Below are positions 1-6,211 of a DNA stretch of 7,676 nt, piece after piece. Numbering within the stretch: position 1 is the stretch's first letter; the number at the start of each line of letters is the position of its first letter. Both the position numbers and the translations under genes were made by a program. Under the pieces are notes generated by a model. That model was not told the origin of the DNA, did not search any database, and worked only from the letters and a program-made list of their open reading frames with translations. The stretch lies in the NCBI GenBank assembly GCA_964459805.1, contig CAYWOD010000180.1, positions 1-7,676 of the forward strand. Reading direction: 5' to 3'. This DNA comes from DAOVRL01 sp964459805 (GTDB taxonomy: Bacteria > Planctomycetota > Phycisphaerae > Sedimentisphaerales > Anaerobacaceae).

Positions 1-49
1 GCCCACAGGCACCTGAAGCCTGCGCGTCTGCCAATTCCGCCACATCCGC
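1..49 (-). tRNA. tRNA-Leu (anticodon CAG), 5' part only
   Basis: Read on the minus strand, the 5' end at position 49 gives acceptor strand GCGGATG, then TG and a D-arm with the class II Leu-type sequence GCGGAATTGGCAGACGC. An anticodon stem follows (CAGGC at 18-22 pairing with GCCTG at 6-10) around the 7-nt loop TTCAGGT. The anticodon is CAG (positions 13-15), which decodes CUG leucine codons. The variable arm, T-arm and 3' acceptor strand lie before position 1, so the gene is cut by the window and not necessarily broken. Identity as tRNA-Leu rests on the D-arm pattern and the anticodon together. Confidence 0.93.
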
Positions 50-88
50 GGCTGGTATTAGTAGAAGAGTCTTGCAAAAGTCTTAGTT

Positions 89-117
89 AGTATCAACATT
101 TTCCGGTGTTCAGTCAA
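89..117 (-). promoter_or_regulatory. Sigma70-like promoter for the tRNA-Leu
   Basis: On the minus strand TTGACT (117-112) is followed after exactly 17 nt by GATACT (94-89). These match the -35 and -10 consensus hexamers at 5 of 6 and 4 of 6 positions. Transcription would begin near position 82, about 33 nt before the mature tRNA 5' end, which is a usual leader length for RNase P processing. The promoter is inferred from sequence and position only. Confidence 0.5.
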
Positions 118-659
118 GAGTTTTTGCGTAAATCTTTGGAGCCGGGTCAGTGGTTTCGCAGCGGCGGTGGCCGGATGGGGTGCTTGCGGAGGTAACAATG
201 AGTGCAAAAGTCGCTGAGCGCTGGGGGTTGCGAGAGGTGGTGGCGGTACGATTTTGACGGTGGTATCAATCATGTTGGGAGTCGAACGAAACGGGGCTTT
301 TGTCCCCGTTCAGGAGACAAGAGCAGCACGATCGAGCGCGGCGGTCCGGGTTGGATTGTCAGGTGTCTGATAAACAGCATCCAGGCCCGGCAAGAGCGCC
401 GCACCCATAGACTTTGCAAAACTGAGTGTTTTATCGGGGGCTTTTTGCGGCGGATTCATGCTCTAAGGTCTTTATTATTAAGTGGTTAGGCTGCATCTTT
501 GAGCGGGGGGCATTGAGTGTTAAGGGTATGAGTGTTAGACTACGGGTATTCTTGAGAGGGCAGGATTTGGCCAAAGGTAGAGCGTTTTTTATCCGATAAA
601 CCGGTTGTCGGGAGTATTCATCGACTCCAAAATGGGGCAGAAGGGCCGAATTTTTCTGC
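118..659. other. Long stretch with no supportable gene
   Basis: I find no convincing coding region here. The open frames present lack a ribosome binding site, have no recognisable domain and read as low-quality protein. Small structures are visible. A perfect 7-bp hairpin has arms AACGGGG (290-296) and CCCCGTT (304-310) with a 7-nt loop. GGAGT (611-615) pairs with ACTCC (624-628). GCAGAA (637-642) pairs with TTCTGC (654-659). A weak promoter-like pair, TTGAGT (513-518) and TAGACT (536-541), is spaced 17 nt but matches only 4 of 6 in each box. The region separates a leftward tRNA from a rightward pilus operon, so it could simply be a divergent regulatory spacer or decayed sequence. Confidence 0.5.
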
Positions 660-687
660 TTGCGTTTTATGGGTTTTCGCGTATAAT
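660..687 (+). promoter_or_regulatory. Sigma70-like promoter of the pilus operon
   Basis: TTGCGT (660-665) and a perfect TATAAT (682-687) are separated by 16 nt, in an AT-rich context just upstream of the ATPase gene. Transcription would start near 694. That leaves a 5' leader of about 170 nt before the preferred ATPase start. This is the best promoter-like sequence on the + strand of the window and probably drives at least the ATPase gene. No activator or sigma54 (-24/-12) signature accompanies it. Confidence 0.6.
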
Positions 688-760
688 TTATATGATACTA
701 TGGTTTGAAGAAGCACAGCTTGGAGAAGAGGTTGAACCGGCCACAATCATCTCGACCTTT

Positions 761-773
761 GTACTGATAGTAC
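761..773. repeat. Small perfect hairpin/palindrome in the ATPase 5' leader
   Basis: Arms GTACT (761-765) and AGTAC (769-773) flank the 3-nt loop GAT. A further GGTAC follows at 777-781. Lying between the predicted transcription start and the ATPase start codon, it could be an operator half-site pair or a small RNA hairpin. No known riboswitch pattern was recognised around it. Confidence 0.3.
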
Positions 774-853
774 GCAGGTACGGTGGAGTGGTTAGAAGGC
801 GTGTGTCTGCAATTTATGGAGACGAATAGCCGATGGACGGTGATGCACAAGGT

Positions 854-862
854 GGAGGTGAT
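854..862 (+). promoter_or_regulatory. Strong Shine-Dalgarno that sets the ATPase start at 866
   Basis: GGAGGTGAT matches the anti-Shine-Dalgarno complement over nine bases, and GGAGG ends 7 nt before the ATG at 866. The in-frame upstream ATG at 833 has only GGAGA (818-822) ten bases away and would add 11 residues (MDGDAQGGGDR) that are not part of the family's N-terminal domain. The 866 start is therefore preferred. Confidence 0.7.
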
Positions 863-865
863 CGA

Positions 866-2626
866 ATGGATTCCGCGCAAATGGTCTCTGAGGCTTCTCA
901 GTCAAGGACCAACCTTCTTTTTGGGGAGCTGCTTGTCTCGAAGGGCCTTCTAACGCGTGAAGAGCTGGCGGACGGGCTGAGCGCCCAGCAGCAGGAGGGT
1001 GGGCGTCTTGGTGAGATTCTTCTTCGTTTGAATATACTTGGCGACGAAGACATCACTCGCGCCTTGGCAGAACATCTATCGATGGATTATGTGACTCTTG
1101 ATGACATAGGCAAGGTAGATCTGAGCGTCGCACGCAGCCTGCCTGAGAGTATCGCCAAGCGATTCTGCCTTGTGGTCCTTGGTGAAAAGGACAGTAGAAT
1201 TCTGATAGCGATGGCCGACCCTCTTGACGTGATCGCAATAGACACGGTCACACTGAAGATGAAGCGTGAGATAAAAGCAGCGATCAGCTCACCACGGGAG
1301 ATACGGCGGGCGATAGGTCTGGTTTATCACGGCTCGGACATCGAGGAACAGCAACTTCGGGATCTGGTTGAGATCGAGGTAGGTGACGAAGCAGACGGCG
1401 ATGCAATTCTGGAGGACCTCACCGAGCCGGACATCAACGGCGAAGTAGCGGCGACGAAGGCGCCGGTGATTCGTTTCGTGGACCTGCTGCTCAGCCAGGC
1501 GGTGAAGAGCAGAGCCAGTGACATTCACATCGAGCCTCAGGAGACGTCAACCGTAGTTCGTATGCGAATTGACGGTGTGCTTCGCAATATGGTTCCACCG
1601 GCGAAGAAGATGCAGGCTGCGGTAACGGCGAGGATAAAGATACTCTCCCAGATGAACATTGCCGAGCGGCGGCTTCCACAGGACGGTCGATTCAAGATAA
1701 AGGCGTCTGGTCGAGCTATAGACGTTCGAGTATCGGTAATTCCGACGATATACGGGGAGAAAGTGGTGATGCGGATTCTTGACGCTGCAGCGGTGAACCA
1801 CGATCTGGGTCAGCTCGGGTTTGAATCGGGGTTGCTTGAAGAGTTCAAGAGCATGTTATCACAGCCTCACGGGATCATAGTAGTGACGGGTCCGACGGGA
1901 AGCGGCAAAAGCACGACTCTGTACTCCGCTTTGAATTATCTTAAGGACCCGACGAAGAATATTACAACTGTCGAGGACCCGGTTGAGTATCGTCTTGCGG
2001 GCATCAACCAGATTCAGGTCAAGTCGGAAATTGATCTGGATTTTGCAAGGTGTCTGCGGGCGATTTTGCGACAGGACCCGGACATAGTGCTGATAGGTGA
2101 GATTCGCGACAAGGAGACAGTGGAGATAGCTATAAAGGCGTCTCTGACGGGACACCTGGTGCTCAGCACGTTTCACACGAACGATGCGCCGAGCGCGATA
2201 AGCAGACTGATTTATATGGGGATTGAGCGTTATTTGCTGGCTTCGAGTCTAAATATGGTGATTGCACAGCGCTTGGTACGGAAGATATGCCATCGCTGCA
2301 AAGAGCCGACGAGCTTAAATGAAGAAGTTCTCAAGCATCTGAAGATTGGCGCCAAGCAGGCCAGGGACGCGGTTTTCTACCACGGCAAAGGCTGCAAGGC
2401 GTGTGGGGGGACGGGTTACTTAGGCAGGCTGCCGGTATTTGAGTTCCTTGTTGTGGACGCCGAGATGAGCGAAATGATAGTAGCGGGCAAGAGTGAGGCC
2501 GAGATGAGGGCGGCATCGCGCGGCAAAGGCTACGGGGGTCTTCTGGAAAGTGGGGTAAGTAAGATGCTGCAGGGGTTAACGACGGCCGAAGAGGTCTTGA
2601 GCGTAACGTTTTCAGAAAAGGGTTAG
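866..2626 (+). CDS. pilB: PilB/GspE-family type IV pilus / type II secretion assembly ATPase
   Basis: This cytoplasmic ATPase (586 aa from the 866 start) belongs to the hexameric secretion ATPases that power pilin extraction and polymerisation through the platform protein. Residues about 17-150 form a GspE N-terminal/MshEN domain. It has two tandem 24-residue motifs, LFGELL... from L18 to Q41 and RLGEIL... from R47 to H70, separated by 5 residues as in c-di-GMP-binding MshEN proteins. The catalytic core has Walker A GPTGSGKS (342-349), the Asp box TVEDPVEY (about 368-375), Walker B VLIGE (408-412, E412) followed by IRD, and the His box LTGHLVLSTFHTNDAPS (H430). A zinc-type tetracysteine site CxxC...CxxC (C475, C478, C510, C513) and a C-terminal GLTTAEEVLSVTF segment are typical of PilB/GspE and are lacking in the retraction ATPase PilT. 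It is followed 239 bp later by its usual partner PilC/GspF. All catalytic residues look intact. An ATG at 833 is the alternative start (597 aa). PilB and GspE cannot be told apart by motif alone, and the symbol follows the minor-pilin context. Confidence 0.95.
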   Translation: MDSAQMVSEASQSRTNLLFGELLVSKGLLTREELADGLSAQQQEGGRLGEILLRLNILGDEDITRALAEHLSMDYVTLDDIGKVDLSVARSLPESIAKRFCLVVLGEKDSRILIAMADPLDVIAIDTVTLKMKREIKAAISSPREIRRAIGLVYHGSDIEEQQLRDLVEIEVGDEADGDAILEDLTEPDINGEVAATKAPVIRFVDLLLSQAVKSRASDIHIEPQETSTVVRMRIDGVLRNMVPPAKKMQAAVTARIKILSQMNIAERRLPQDGRFKIKASGRAIDVRVSVIPTIYGEKVVMRILDAAAVNHDLGQLGFESGLLEEFKSMLSQPHGIIVVTGPTGSGKSTTLYSALNYLKDPTKNITTVEDPVEYRLAGINQIQVKSEIDLDFARCLRAILRQDPDIVLIGEIRDKETVEIAIKASLTGHLVLSTFHTNDAPSAISRLIYMGIERYLLASSLNMVIAQRLVRKICHRCKEPTSLNEEVLKHLKIGAKQARDAVFYHGKGCKACGGTGYLGRLPVFEFLVVDAEMSEMIVAGKSEAEMRAASRGKGYGGLLESGVSKMLQGLTTAEEVLSVTFSEKG

Positions 2627-2865
2627 GTTCAGTGGGCAGATCGGCCGGTGGAAGCTCCGGGGGGCAATTGGTGAGAGCCTGCACATAGACAGCACAATCG
2701 CAGTTTCGGTACGGAGGGGATATTGAAGGGGCGGATTCAGAAATAATCCAGCGGTGGTGCTCAACGAAGCCGAAGGGGGTGTTTTTTGCTAAACTGAAGG
2801 TTCTTTAGGGCCGATGTTGTTGGCTGTACGTTGTCGGTGGTGATTATACGAGGCAGGTCCGGTAA
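2627..2865 (+). other. 239-bp gap between ATPase and platform genes
   Basis: No gene is supportable here. Only very short open frames occur, such as a 7-codon frame starting with TTG after a GGAGG-like site near 2715, and a 9-codon ATG frame at 2814. There is no clear T-tailed terminator after the ATPase gene and no good promoter. TTATAC near 2845 has no well-spaced -35 box and lies too close to the platform start. The gap is long for two genes whose products act together, so an RNA-level function or an unrecognised promoter is possible. Confidence 0.4.
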
Positions 2866-4074
2866 ATGAGAAATTACAAGTATGTCGCTCGAGACGCAAA
2901 AGGGATACGGAAGGAAGGCCTGACACAGGCAATTTCGTCCAATGACGTGCTTGGCTGGCTTCGTGAGCAGGGTTTTACGCCGGTGAGTGTGAGTGAGATT
3001 TCGGTCGGCGGCGAGCGGGCCGAGAAGAAGTCGCGCCTCAAGCGGATTAAATCTGCGGACCTTGCGGCGTTGTGCTGGCAGTTGACGACTATGTTGGAGG
3101 GCGGGATTCCCATCACAACAGCGTTGGATACGACCGGCGAAGACATTGATAACCTTCAGCTCCGTGAGATTCTGGAGCAGATGTCGGGTAAGATTAAGAA
3201 AGGCAAGCCGTTTTCGGAATGTGCTGCGGAATTTCCACAGGTTTTCAACCCGTTGTGCTGTGCGATAATCATGGCCGGCGAAAGCAGCGGGAACCTCGCT
3301 GAGGCCCTGCGTAAGCTGGCAGAATACTTTGACGGTCGAGATAAACTGGCCAAAAAGGTCAAGGGGGCGGTAGCATATCCGATTTTTGTATTCGGATTTA
3401 TAGTTTTGATAGTGATATTCATAATGGCGTTTATCGTGCCGCGTTTCCGGGTGATATTTGAGCAGATCGGGGGGGACCTGCCGGCCTTTACGCGGGGATT
3501 TATGGCGTTTTACGACACGCTGAAGTTCAATCTTCACTACTTCATCGGCGGGCTTCTTTTGGTGATAATCGGGGCGGTTCTCTTCAGTAAGACCAGGAAA
3601 GGTCATTATCTGTTCAGCAGAATCGGGCTGCGTGTGCCCGTTTTTGGCAAGATATTCCGGCAGCTTTTTCTTGTAACGTTTTGCCGGACGATGGCCACCT
3701 TGCTTGGCGCCGGCGTCTCGATGCTTGAGGTGCTGGATATTCTGGGGACCATGAGCAGCAACGACATCATAAAGGCCGCCGTCGTACGGGCGCGAGAGCA
3801 TATAGTGGAAGGGTCGAATATCTCGCTGGGCATAGCGGCAGCGGGTTTTTTCCCTAATATGGTGGTGAAAATGATCCAGATTGGGGAAGAAAGTGGCTCG
3901 CTGCCAATCGTGTTAGAGAGGACGAGCGACCATTACCAACGTAAAGTCGAGTCCACGATTGATACAATGACGGCTATGCTTGAGCCGATAATGATTGTAA
4001 CGATCGGGATGATTGTGTTGGTTGTAGTGCTTGCGCTGTATATGCCGATTTTCTCGATGTCGGACATAGCATAA
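2866..4074 (+). CDS. pilC: PilC/GspF-family inner-membrane platform protein
   Basis: This 402-aa polytopic protein is the inner-membrane platform that couples the assembly ATPase to the growing pilus or pseudopilus. The N-terminus (YKYVARDAKGIRKEG, then DVLGWLREQGFTPVSV) is the characteristic PilC/GspF cytoplasmic start. Two homologous T2SSF domains follow, at about residues 66-190 and 266-394. Each carries the family's Gly-Glu-(Glu/Ser)-Ser-Gly signature: AGESSGNL at 137-144 and IGEESGSL at 339-346. Three membrane helices are visible near 171-192, 226-242 and 375-396, which is the normal topology. Length is normal for the family. The ATG at 2866 is chosen because the conserved N-terminus begins at once after it. 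The upstream AGGCAGG (2851-2857) is only a weak ribosome binding site. It probably belongs to the same operon as the ATPase despite the long gap. A large minus-strand open frame opposite this gene is a shadow. Confidence 0.95.
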   Translation: MRNYKYVARDAKGIRKEGLTQAISSNDVLGWLREQGFTPVSVSEISVGGERAEKKSRLKRIKSADLAALCWQLTTMLEGGIPITTALDTTGEDIDNLQLREILEQMSGKIKKGKPFSECAAEFPQVFNPLCCAIIMAGESSGNLAEALRKLAEYFDGRDKLAKKVKGAVAYPIFVFGFIVLIVIFIMAFIVPRFRVIFEQIGGDLPAFTRGFMAFYDTLKFNLHYFIGGLLLVIIGAVLFSKTRKGHYLFSRIGLRVPVFGKIFRQLFLVTFCRTMATLLGAGVSMLEVLDILGTMSSNDIIKAAVVRAREHIVEGSNISLGIAAAGFFPNMVVKMIQIGEESGSLPIVLERTSDHYQRKVESTIDTMTAMLEPIMIVTIGMIVLVVVLALYMPIFSMSDIA

Positions 4075-4145
4075 TAGGACCATTCCTCAGCGGGGGTGGA
4101 CAGGATGAAAAAACGAAAGGAAACAAATTGTAGTGGTCGATAAAT

Positions 4146-4181
4146 CTTGCCGATAGTGTAAGGATGGGAAGTTACGGCAAG
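4146..4181 (+). repeat. Inverted repeat in the region before the pilin gene
   Basis: CTTGCCG (4146-4152) is perfectly complementary to CGGCAAG (4175-4181), with a 22-nt purine-rich loop between them and a possible T-G pair extending the stem. It lies 58 nt before the pilin start codon. It could be a 5'-leader stem-loop that stabilises or regulates pilin mRNA, or a two-armed operator. A poor promoter-like pair (TTGTAG 4128-4133, GATAGT 4152-4157, spacing 18) overlaps it but is too weak to call. Confidence 0.35.
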
Positions 4182-4239
4182 GACGGTAAAATGCACAGAT
4201 AAGGCAATTGAGAACATAGTTATTTAGGAGAAGTTGAAA

Positions 4240-4665
4240 ATGAAAGACAGAAAAGGTTTCACATTGATTGAGTTGATGGTGGTTGTTTTGATTGTCGGGA
4301 TTCTCGCGGCGGTTGCGGTCCCGATCCTCCGGGGCCGAGTTGACTCTGCGAAGTGGTCGGAAGGCAAGGCAATGATGGGTAGTATAGCGACCTCAATACG
4401 CGCCTATGCCGCTGAGAGGAACAAGGCCGCCGATGTAGCCGCCATTAACGGAGCGTTTGCGAAGTGGGGAACAGAGTTGGGATTCTTAGCGGCTGACCTT
4501 GATGCTACTTACTTCGACTCGACCAATTTTACAATTGCAGACGCTGCCTACACTCCAGCAACGGGTGTTCTGAAATTTACAGTTACGGCTACCAAAGGTG
4601 CAACCATTAACTCCCCCGCGACGGTTAAGCTGGATCAAGACGGTGTCTGGACAGTGACGCCGTAG
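4240..4665 (+). CDS. Type IV pilin / pseudopilin-like protein, probably the major subunit
   Basis: This is a 141-aa prepilin. The leader MKDRKG is followed by the class III signal FTLIELMVVVLIVGILAAVA, so prepilin peptidase would cut between G6 and F7. The mature 135-aa protein has the canonical F1, E5, G14 and P22 of type IVa pilins and GspG-like pseudopilins. The hydrophobic helix is the membrane anchor and later the filament core. The globular part is Ala-rich, then Thr/Val beta-rich, ending GVWTVTP. It contains no cysteine, so there is no disulfide-closed D-region, and I see no GspG calcium-site signature. The start is ATG 4240, set by AGGAGA (4226-4231) 8 nt upstream. A TTG at 4234 in frame would only add two residues. 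It is placed between the platform and minor pilin genes, has its own ribosome binding site and is followed by a hairpin, which suits the most abundant subunit. That it is the major one is inferred. Confidence 0.9.
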   Translation: MKDRKGFTLIELMVVVLIVGILAAVAVPILRGRVDSAKWSEGKAMMGSIATSIRAYAAERNKAADVAAINGAFAKWGTELGFLAADLDATYFDSTNFTIADAAYTPATGVLKFTVTATKGATINSPATVKLDQDGVWTVTP

Positions 4666-4688
4666 TAATAGCGACGCATAATGGCTAA

Positions 4689-4718
4689 GGGGGCCTGCAC
4701 GTGAGGTCCCCGTTTATT
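4689..4718 (+). terminator. Terminator-like hairpin after the pilin gene
   Basis: An 8-bp stem, GGGGGCCT (4689-4696) against AGGTCCCC (4704-4711) with one G-T pair, closes a 7-nt loop. It is followed by GTTTATT. The T-tract is short and interrupted, so termination is likely partial. That would let the pilin be made in excess over the minor pilins downstream while still permitting read-through. Confidence 0.45.
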
Positions 4719-4724
4719 CAAACA

Positions 4725-4746
4725 CAAACAACCGTATGGTTGTTTG
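4725..4746. repeat. Perfect 9-bp inverted repeat with 4-nt loop
   Basis: CAAACAACC (4725-4733) and GGTTGTTTG (4738-4746) pair perfectly around GTAT. This sits 13 nt after the terminator-like hairpin and 11 nt before the Shine-Dalgarno of the next gene. No T-tract follows on the + strand. It may be an operator, a processing or stability stem, or the second part of an attenuator with the preceding hairpin. Confidence 0.55.
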
Positions 4747-4757
4747 ACGCCAGAGGT

Positions 4758-4766
4758 AAGGAGGTG
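4758..4766 (+). promoter_or_regulatory. Strong Shine-Dalgarno fixing the PilV-like start at 4771
   Basis: AAGGAGGTG is a near-perfect Shine-Dalgarno, with GGAGG ending 6 nt before ATG 4771. It matters because the prepilin cleavage motif comes only 56 residues later and no ATG, GTG or TTG lies in frame between the two. The long leader therefore looks real. The only other upstream candidate is a TTG at 4744 inside the inverted repeat. Confidence 0.7.
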
Positions 4767-4770
4767 GGGT

Positions 4771-5448
4771 ATGGGCGTTAGAAATCCGCAACGGAGTTGG
4801 TCTGAAGGCCGTGCAGATGCCAAGAGGGGCCCCCTTAGAGGTTGGTACCGAGGCGGTGGCCCGGGTTTTTCCCGCTGCGCCGGTCTTTCATCTGGACTTG
4901 CTTCTAACGGGGTAAAGGCGTCCAAATTCGCTCCGGCGGTTACCTTAATTGAGGCAATGGTCACTGTAGTCATTGTGGCGATAGCGGCCCTGGGGGGATT
5001 GAGCTACCAATACCTTGCAGCCAAACACGCGAGAATTGCCAGTGCGCAAAACACCGCCACCCGCACCGTACAACTGCTCATTGAAGACTGGAAGAGCACG
5101 GGGGGCTCAACTGAATACGACCCATCGACTTTAGGATTAGGCTTTTCACCCCGCCAGGCCGTACCTTCTCACTTCAGCCAGGGGATCGGTGCAGGTATGG
5201 GCAGCCCGCTGCATGATGCGGTACACTCTATCACGGTTGATGATTTGCCAATGGTAGTGATGCTCAAATGGACAGATGTTGCTTACGACAAGGAGGCAGA
5301 GATTAAGCTGCGGCAACTTGCCGTTATCGTGGAATTTGGAGAAGTCTCGACGGATGGGACGGAAATAACACGTTCAGCCAGTTGGTTAGGGAGTATTCGG
5401 CCTGTTATTCTGGCAACGTATGTCCGGGTTGATGCATCAGGCGGTTAG
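4771..5448 (+). CDS. PilV/GspI-like minor pilin with an unusually long leader
   Basis: This 225-aa protein has a type IV prepilin transmembrane helix, VTLIEAMVTVVIVAIAALGG, starting at residue 57. Glu61 is in the conserved +5 position. The residue before the predicted cleavage point is Ala56 rather than the usual Gly. The leader is 56 residues, basic and Gly/Arg-rich, where most prepilins have 6-20. The TLIEA(M/V) sequence and gene position fit PilV/GspI-type minor pilins, which join the priming or tip complex of a pilus or pseudopilus. The globular part (about 85-225) is mixed alpha/beta and not otherwise recognised. The start is ATG 4771, which has an excellent Shine-Dalgarno. No start codon lies closer to the cleavage motif. 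The next gene begins 50 bp after its stop, consistent with one transcript. The family call by helix is firm, while the V/I subclass is inferred mainly from order. Confidence 0.82.
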   Translation: MGVRNPQRSWSEGRADAKRGPLRGWYRGGGPGFSRCAGLSSGLASNGVKASKFAPAVTLIEAMVTVVIVAIAALGGLSYQYLAAKHARIASAQNTATRTVQLLIEDWKSTGGSTEYDPSTLGLGFSPRQAVPSHFSQGIGAGMGSPLHDAVHSITVDDLPMVVMLKWTDVAYDKEAEIKLRQLAVIVEFGEVSTDGTEITRSASWLGSIRPVILATYVRVDASGG

Positions 5449-5498
5449 AGGTGTGAAGTCAGGGTCGTCAGGCGGACCATTAGAGACGAGGTAGAAAA

Positions 5499-6179
5499 AT
5501 GCGAGATACAAGATACAAGTTCCGTTGTGGTTTTACTCTGATTGAGTTATCTGTTACTACCATTATCTCCCTGATACTCATACTGGTGGTTGGGGTGCTG
5601 CTTGTGTCCGGCAACCGGGCCTGGCAGCGGACGTACGACTCTGCCAACAAGCGGATAAAACAGGATGCGCTGGCGACTACGGTAGGGTTTGGCAGTATGG
5701 GAAGAAGGGCCAACCGGCTTGGTTACACGATCTATAACCTGAGCGGCGAGACTTTGACGCCGGCGCTGCCCAAGACATCGGATCCCGAGGAAGTAGTCTG
5801 GGGCGACGCAGTGGAGTTTAGGTATTGGGATGTTCCGCTGGACAAGACGGACAGTTATGATCTGATGGATGTTGAAAAGTGGGCGACGGCTTACGCCCTA
5901 TTCTACCTGGAGGGGGGTGAGCTGAAGGTTGACTACGGTCCATATCCGCCCGGGGCCGCACCGGATGGCGGCGGCGCGAAAAATACGTCCGGTGTGACCA
6001 CAAAAGTCCTGGCAGAAAATGTGTCAGTCAAGACGGGTATGGGCGCTTTTAGCCACACGACCGTGGGCGGGGTGGGTCAGGGGGCTGTCAGAATGAATGT
6101 TATCCTGACGGACCCGGAAGACAGCGAGACAATCAAGGTGATGACGGCCACACTGATGAGAAACATATGGCCAAGGTAA
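5499..6179 (+). CDS. PilW/GspJ-like minor pilin
   Basis: This 226-aa prepilin-like protein has the short leader MRDTRYKFRCG and then FTLIELSVTTIISLILILVVGVLL. Cleavage is predicted between G11 and F12, with Glu16 in the +5 position. One membrane helix is followed by a globular domain with AVEFRYW, ALFYLEGGELKVDYG and AENVSVKTG segments near the middle and end. That pattern (a described record type, then a line such as 'LAENV...') is common in PilW/GspJ-like minor pilins and fits its place second after the pilin. The ATG at 5499 has GAGGT (5488-5492) 6 nt upstream. It ends 32 bp before the next gene start, so the two are likely co-transcribed. Its role would be in the initiation or tip complex at the inner membrane. 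The prepilin nature is secure and the W/J subclass is probable. Confidence 0.85.
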   Translation: MRDTRYKFRCGFTLIELSVTTIISLILILVVGVLLVSGNRAWQRTYDSANKRIKQDALATTVGFGSMGRRANRLGYTIYNLSGETLTPALPKTSDPEEVVWGDAVEFRYWDVPLDKTDSYDLMDVEKWATAYALFYLEGGELKVDYGPYPPGAAPDGGGAKNTSGVTTKVLAENVSVKTGMGAFSHTTVGGVGQGAVRMNVILTDPEDSETIKVMTATLMRNIWPR

Positions 6180-6211
6180 GTATTTGAGAACGTTTTTAGG
6201 CGGGGAAGATT

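Noticed and set aside
58..273. 71-codon minus frame beside the tRNA
   Set aside because: It is Pro- and Leu-rich with no recognisable domain, and it runs across the likely tRNA promoter.
202..489. 95-codon + frame in the spacer
   Set aside because: It starts with GTG without a ribosome binding site. The sequence shows no domain, helix pattern or recognisable family.
513..541. Promoter-like boxes TTGAGT and TAGACT
   Set aside because: Each box has only four matches, and no gene or RNA is supported directly downstream. The 660-687 promoter is clearly better.
605..829. 74-codon + frame starting with TTG before the ATPase
   Set aside because: It runs through the probable promoter (660-687) and would begin upstream of the transcription start. 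There is no ribosome binding site and no recognisable domain.
690..865. c-di-GMP riboswitch in the ATPase leader
   Set aside because: The conserved GEMM-type core sequence and tetraloop-receptor pattern could not be found.
2761..3801. 346-codon open frame on the minus strand
   Set aside because: It lies opposite the clear PilC/GspF gene, is full of Lys, Arg, His and Gln as expected from the complement of hydrophobic codons, and shows no domain. It is a shadow.
4134..4150. Possible sigma54 promoter (TGG...TTGC) before the pilin gene
   Set aside because: The GG and GC dinucleotides are separated by 12 nt, whereas sigma54 promoters need 10, and the remaining consensus bases do not match.
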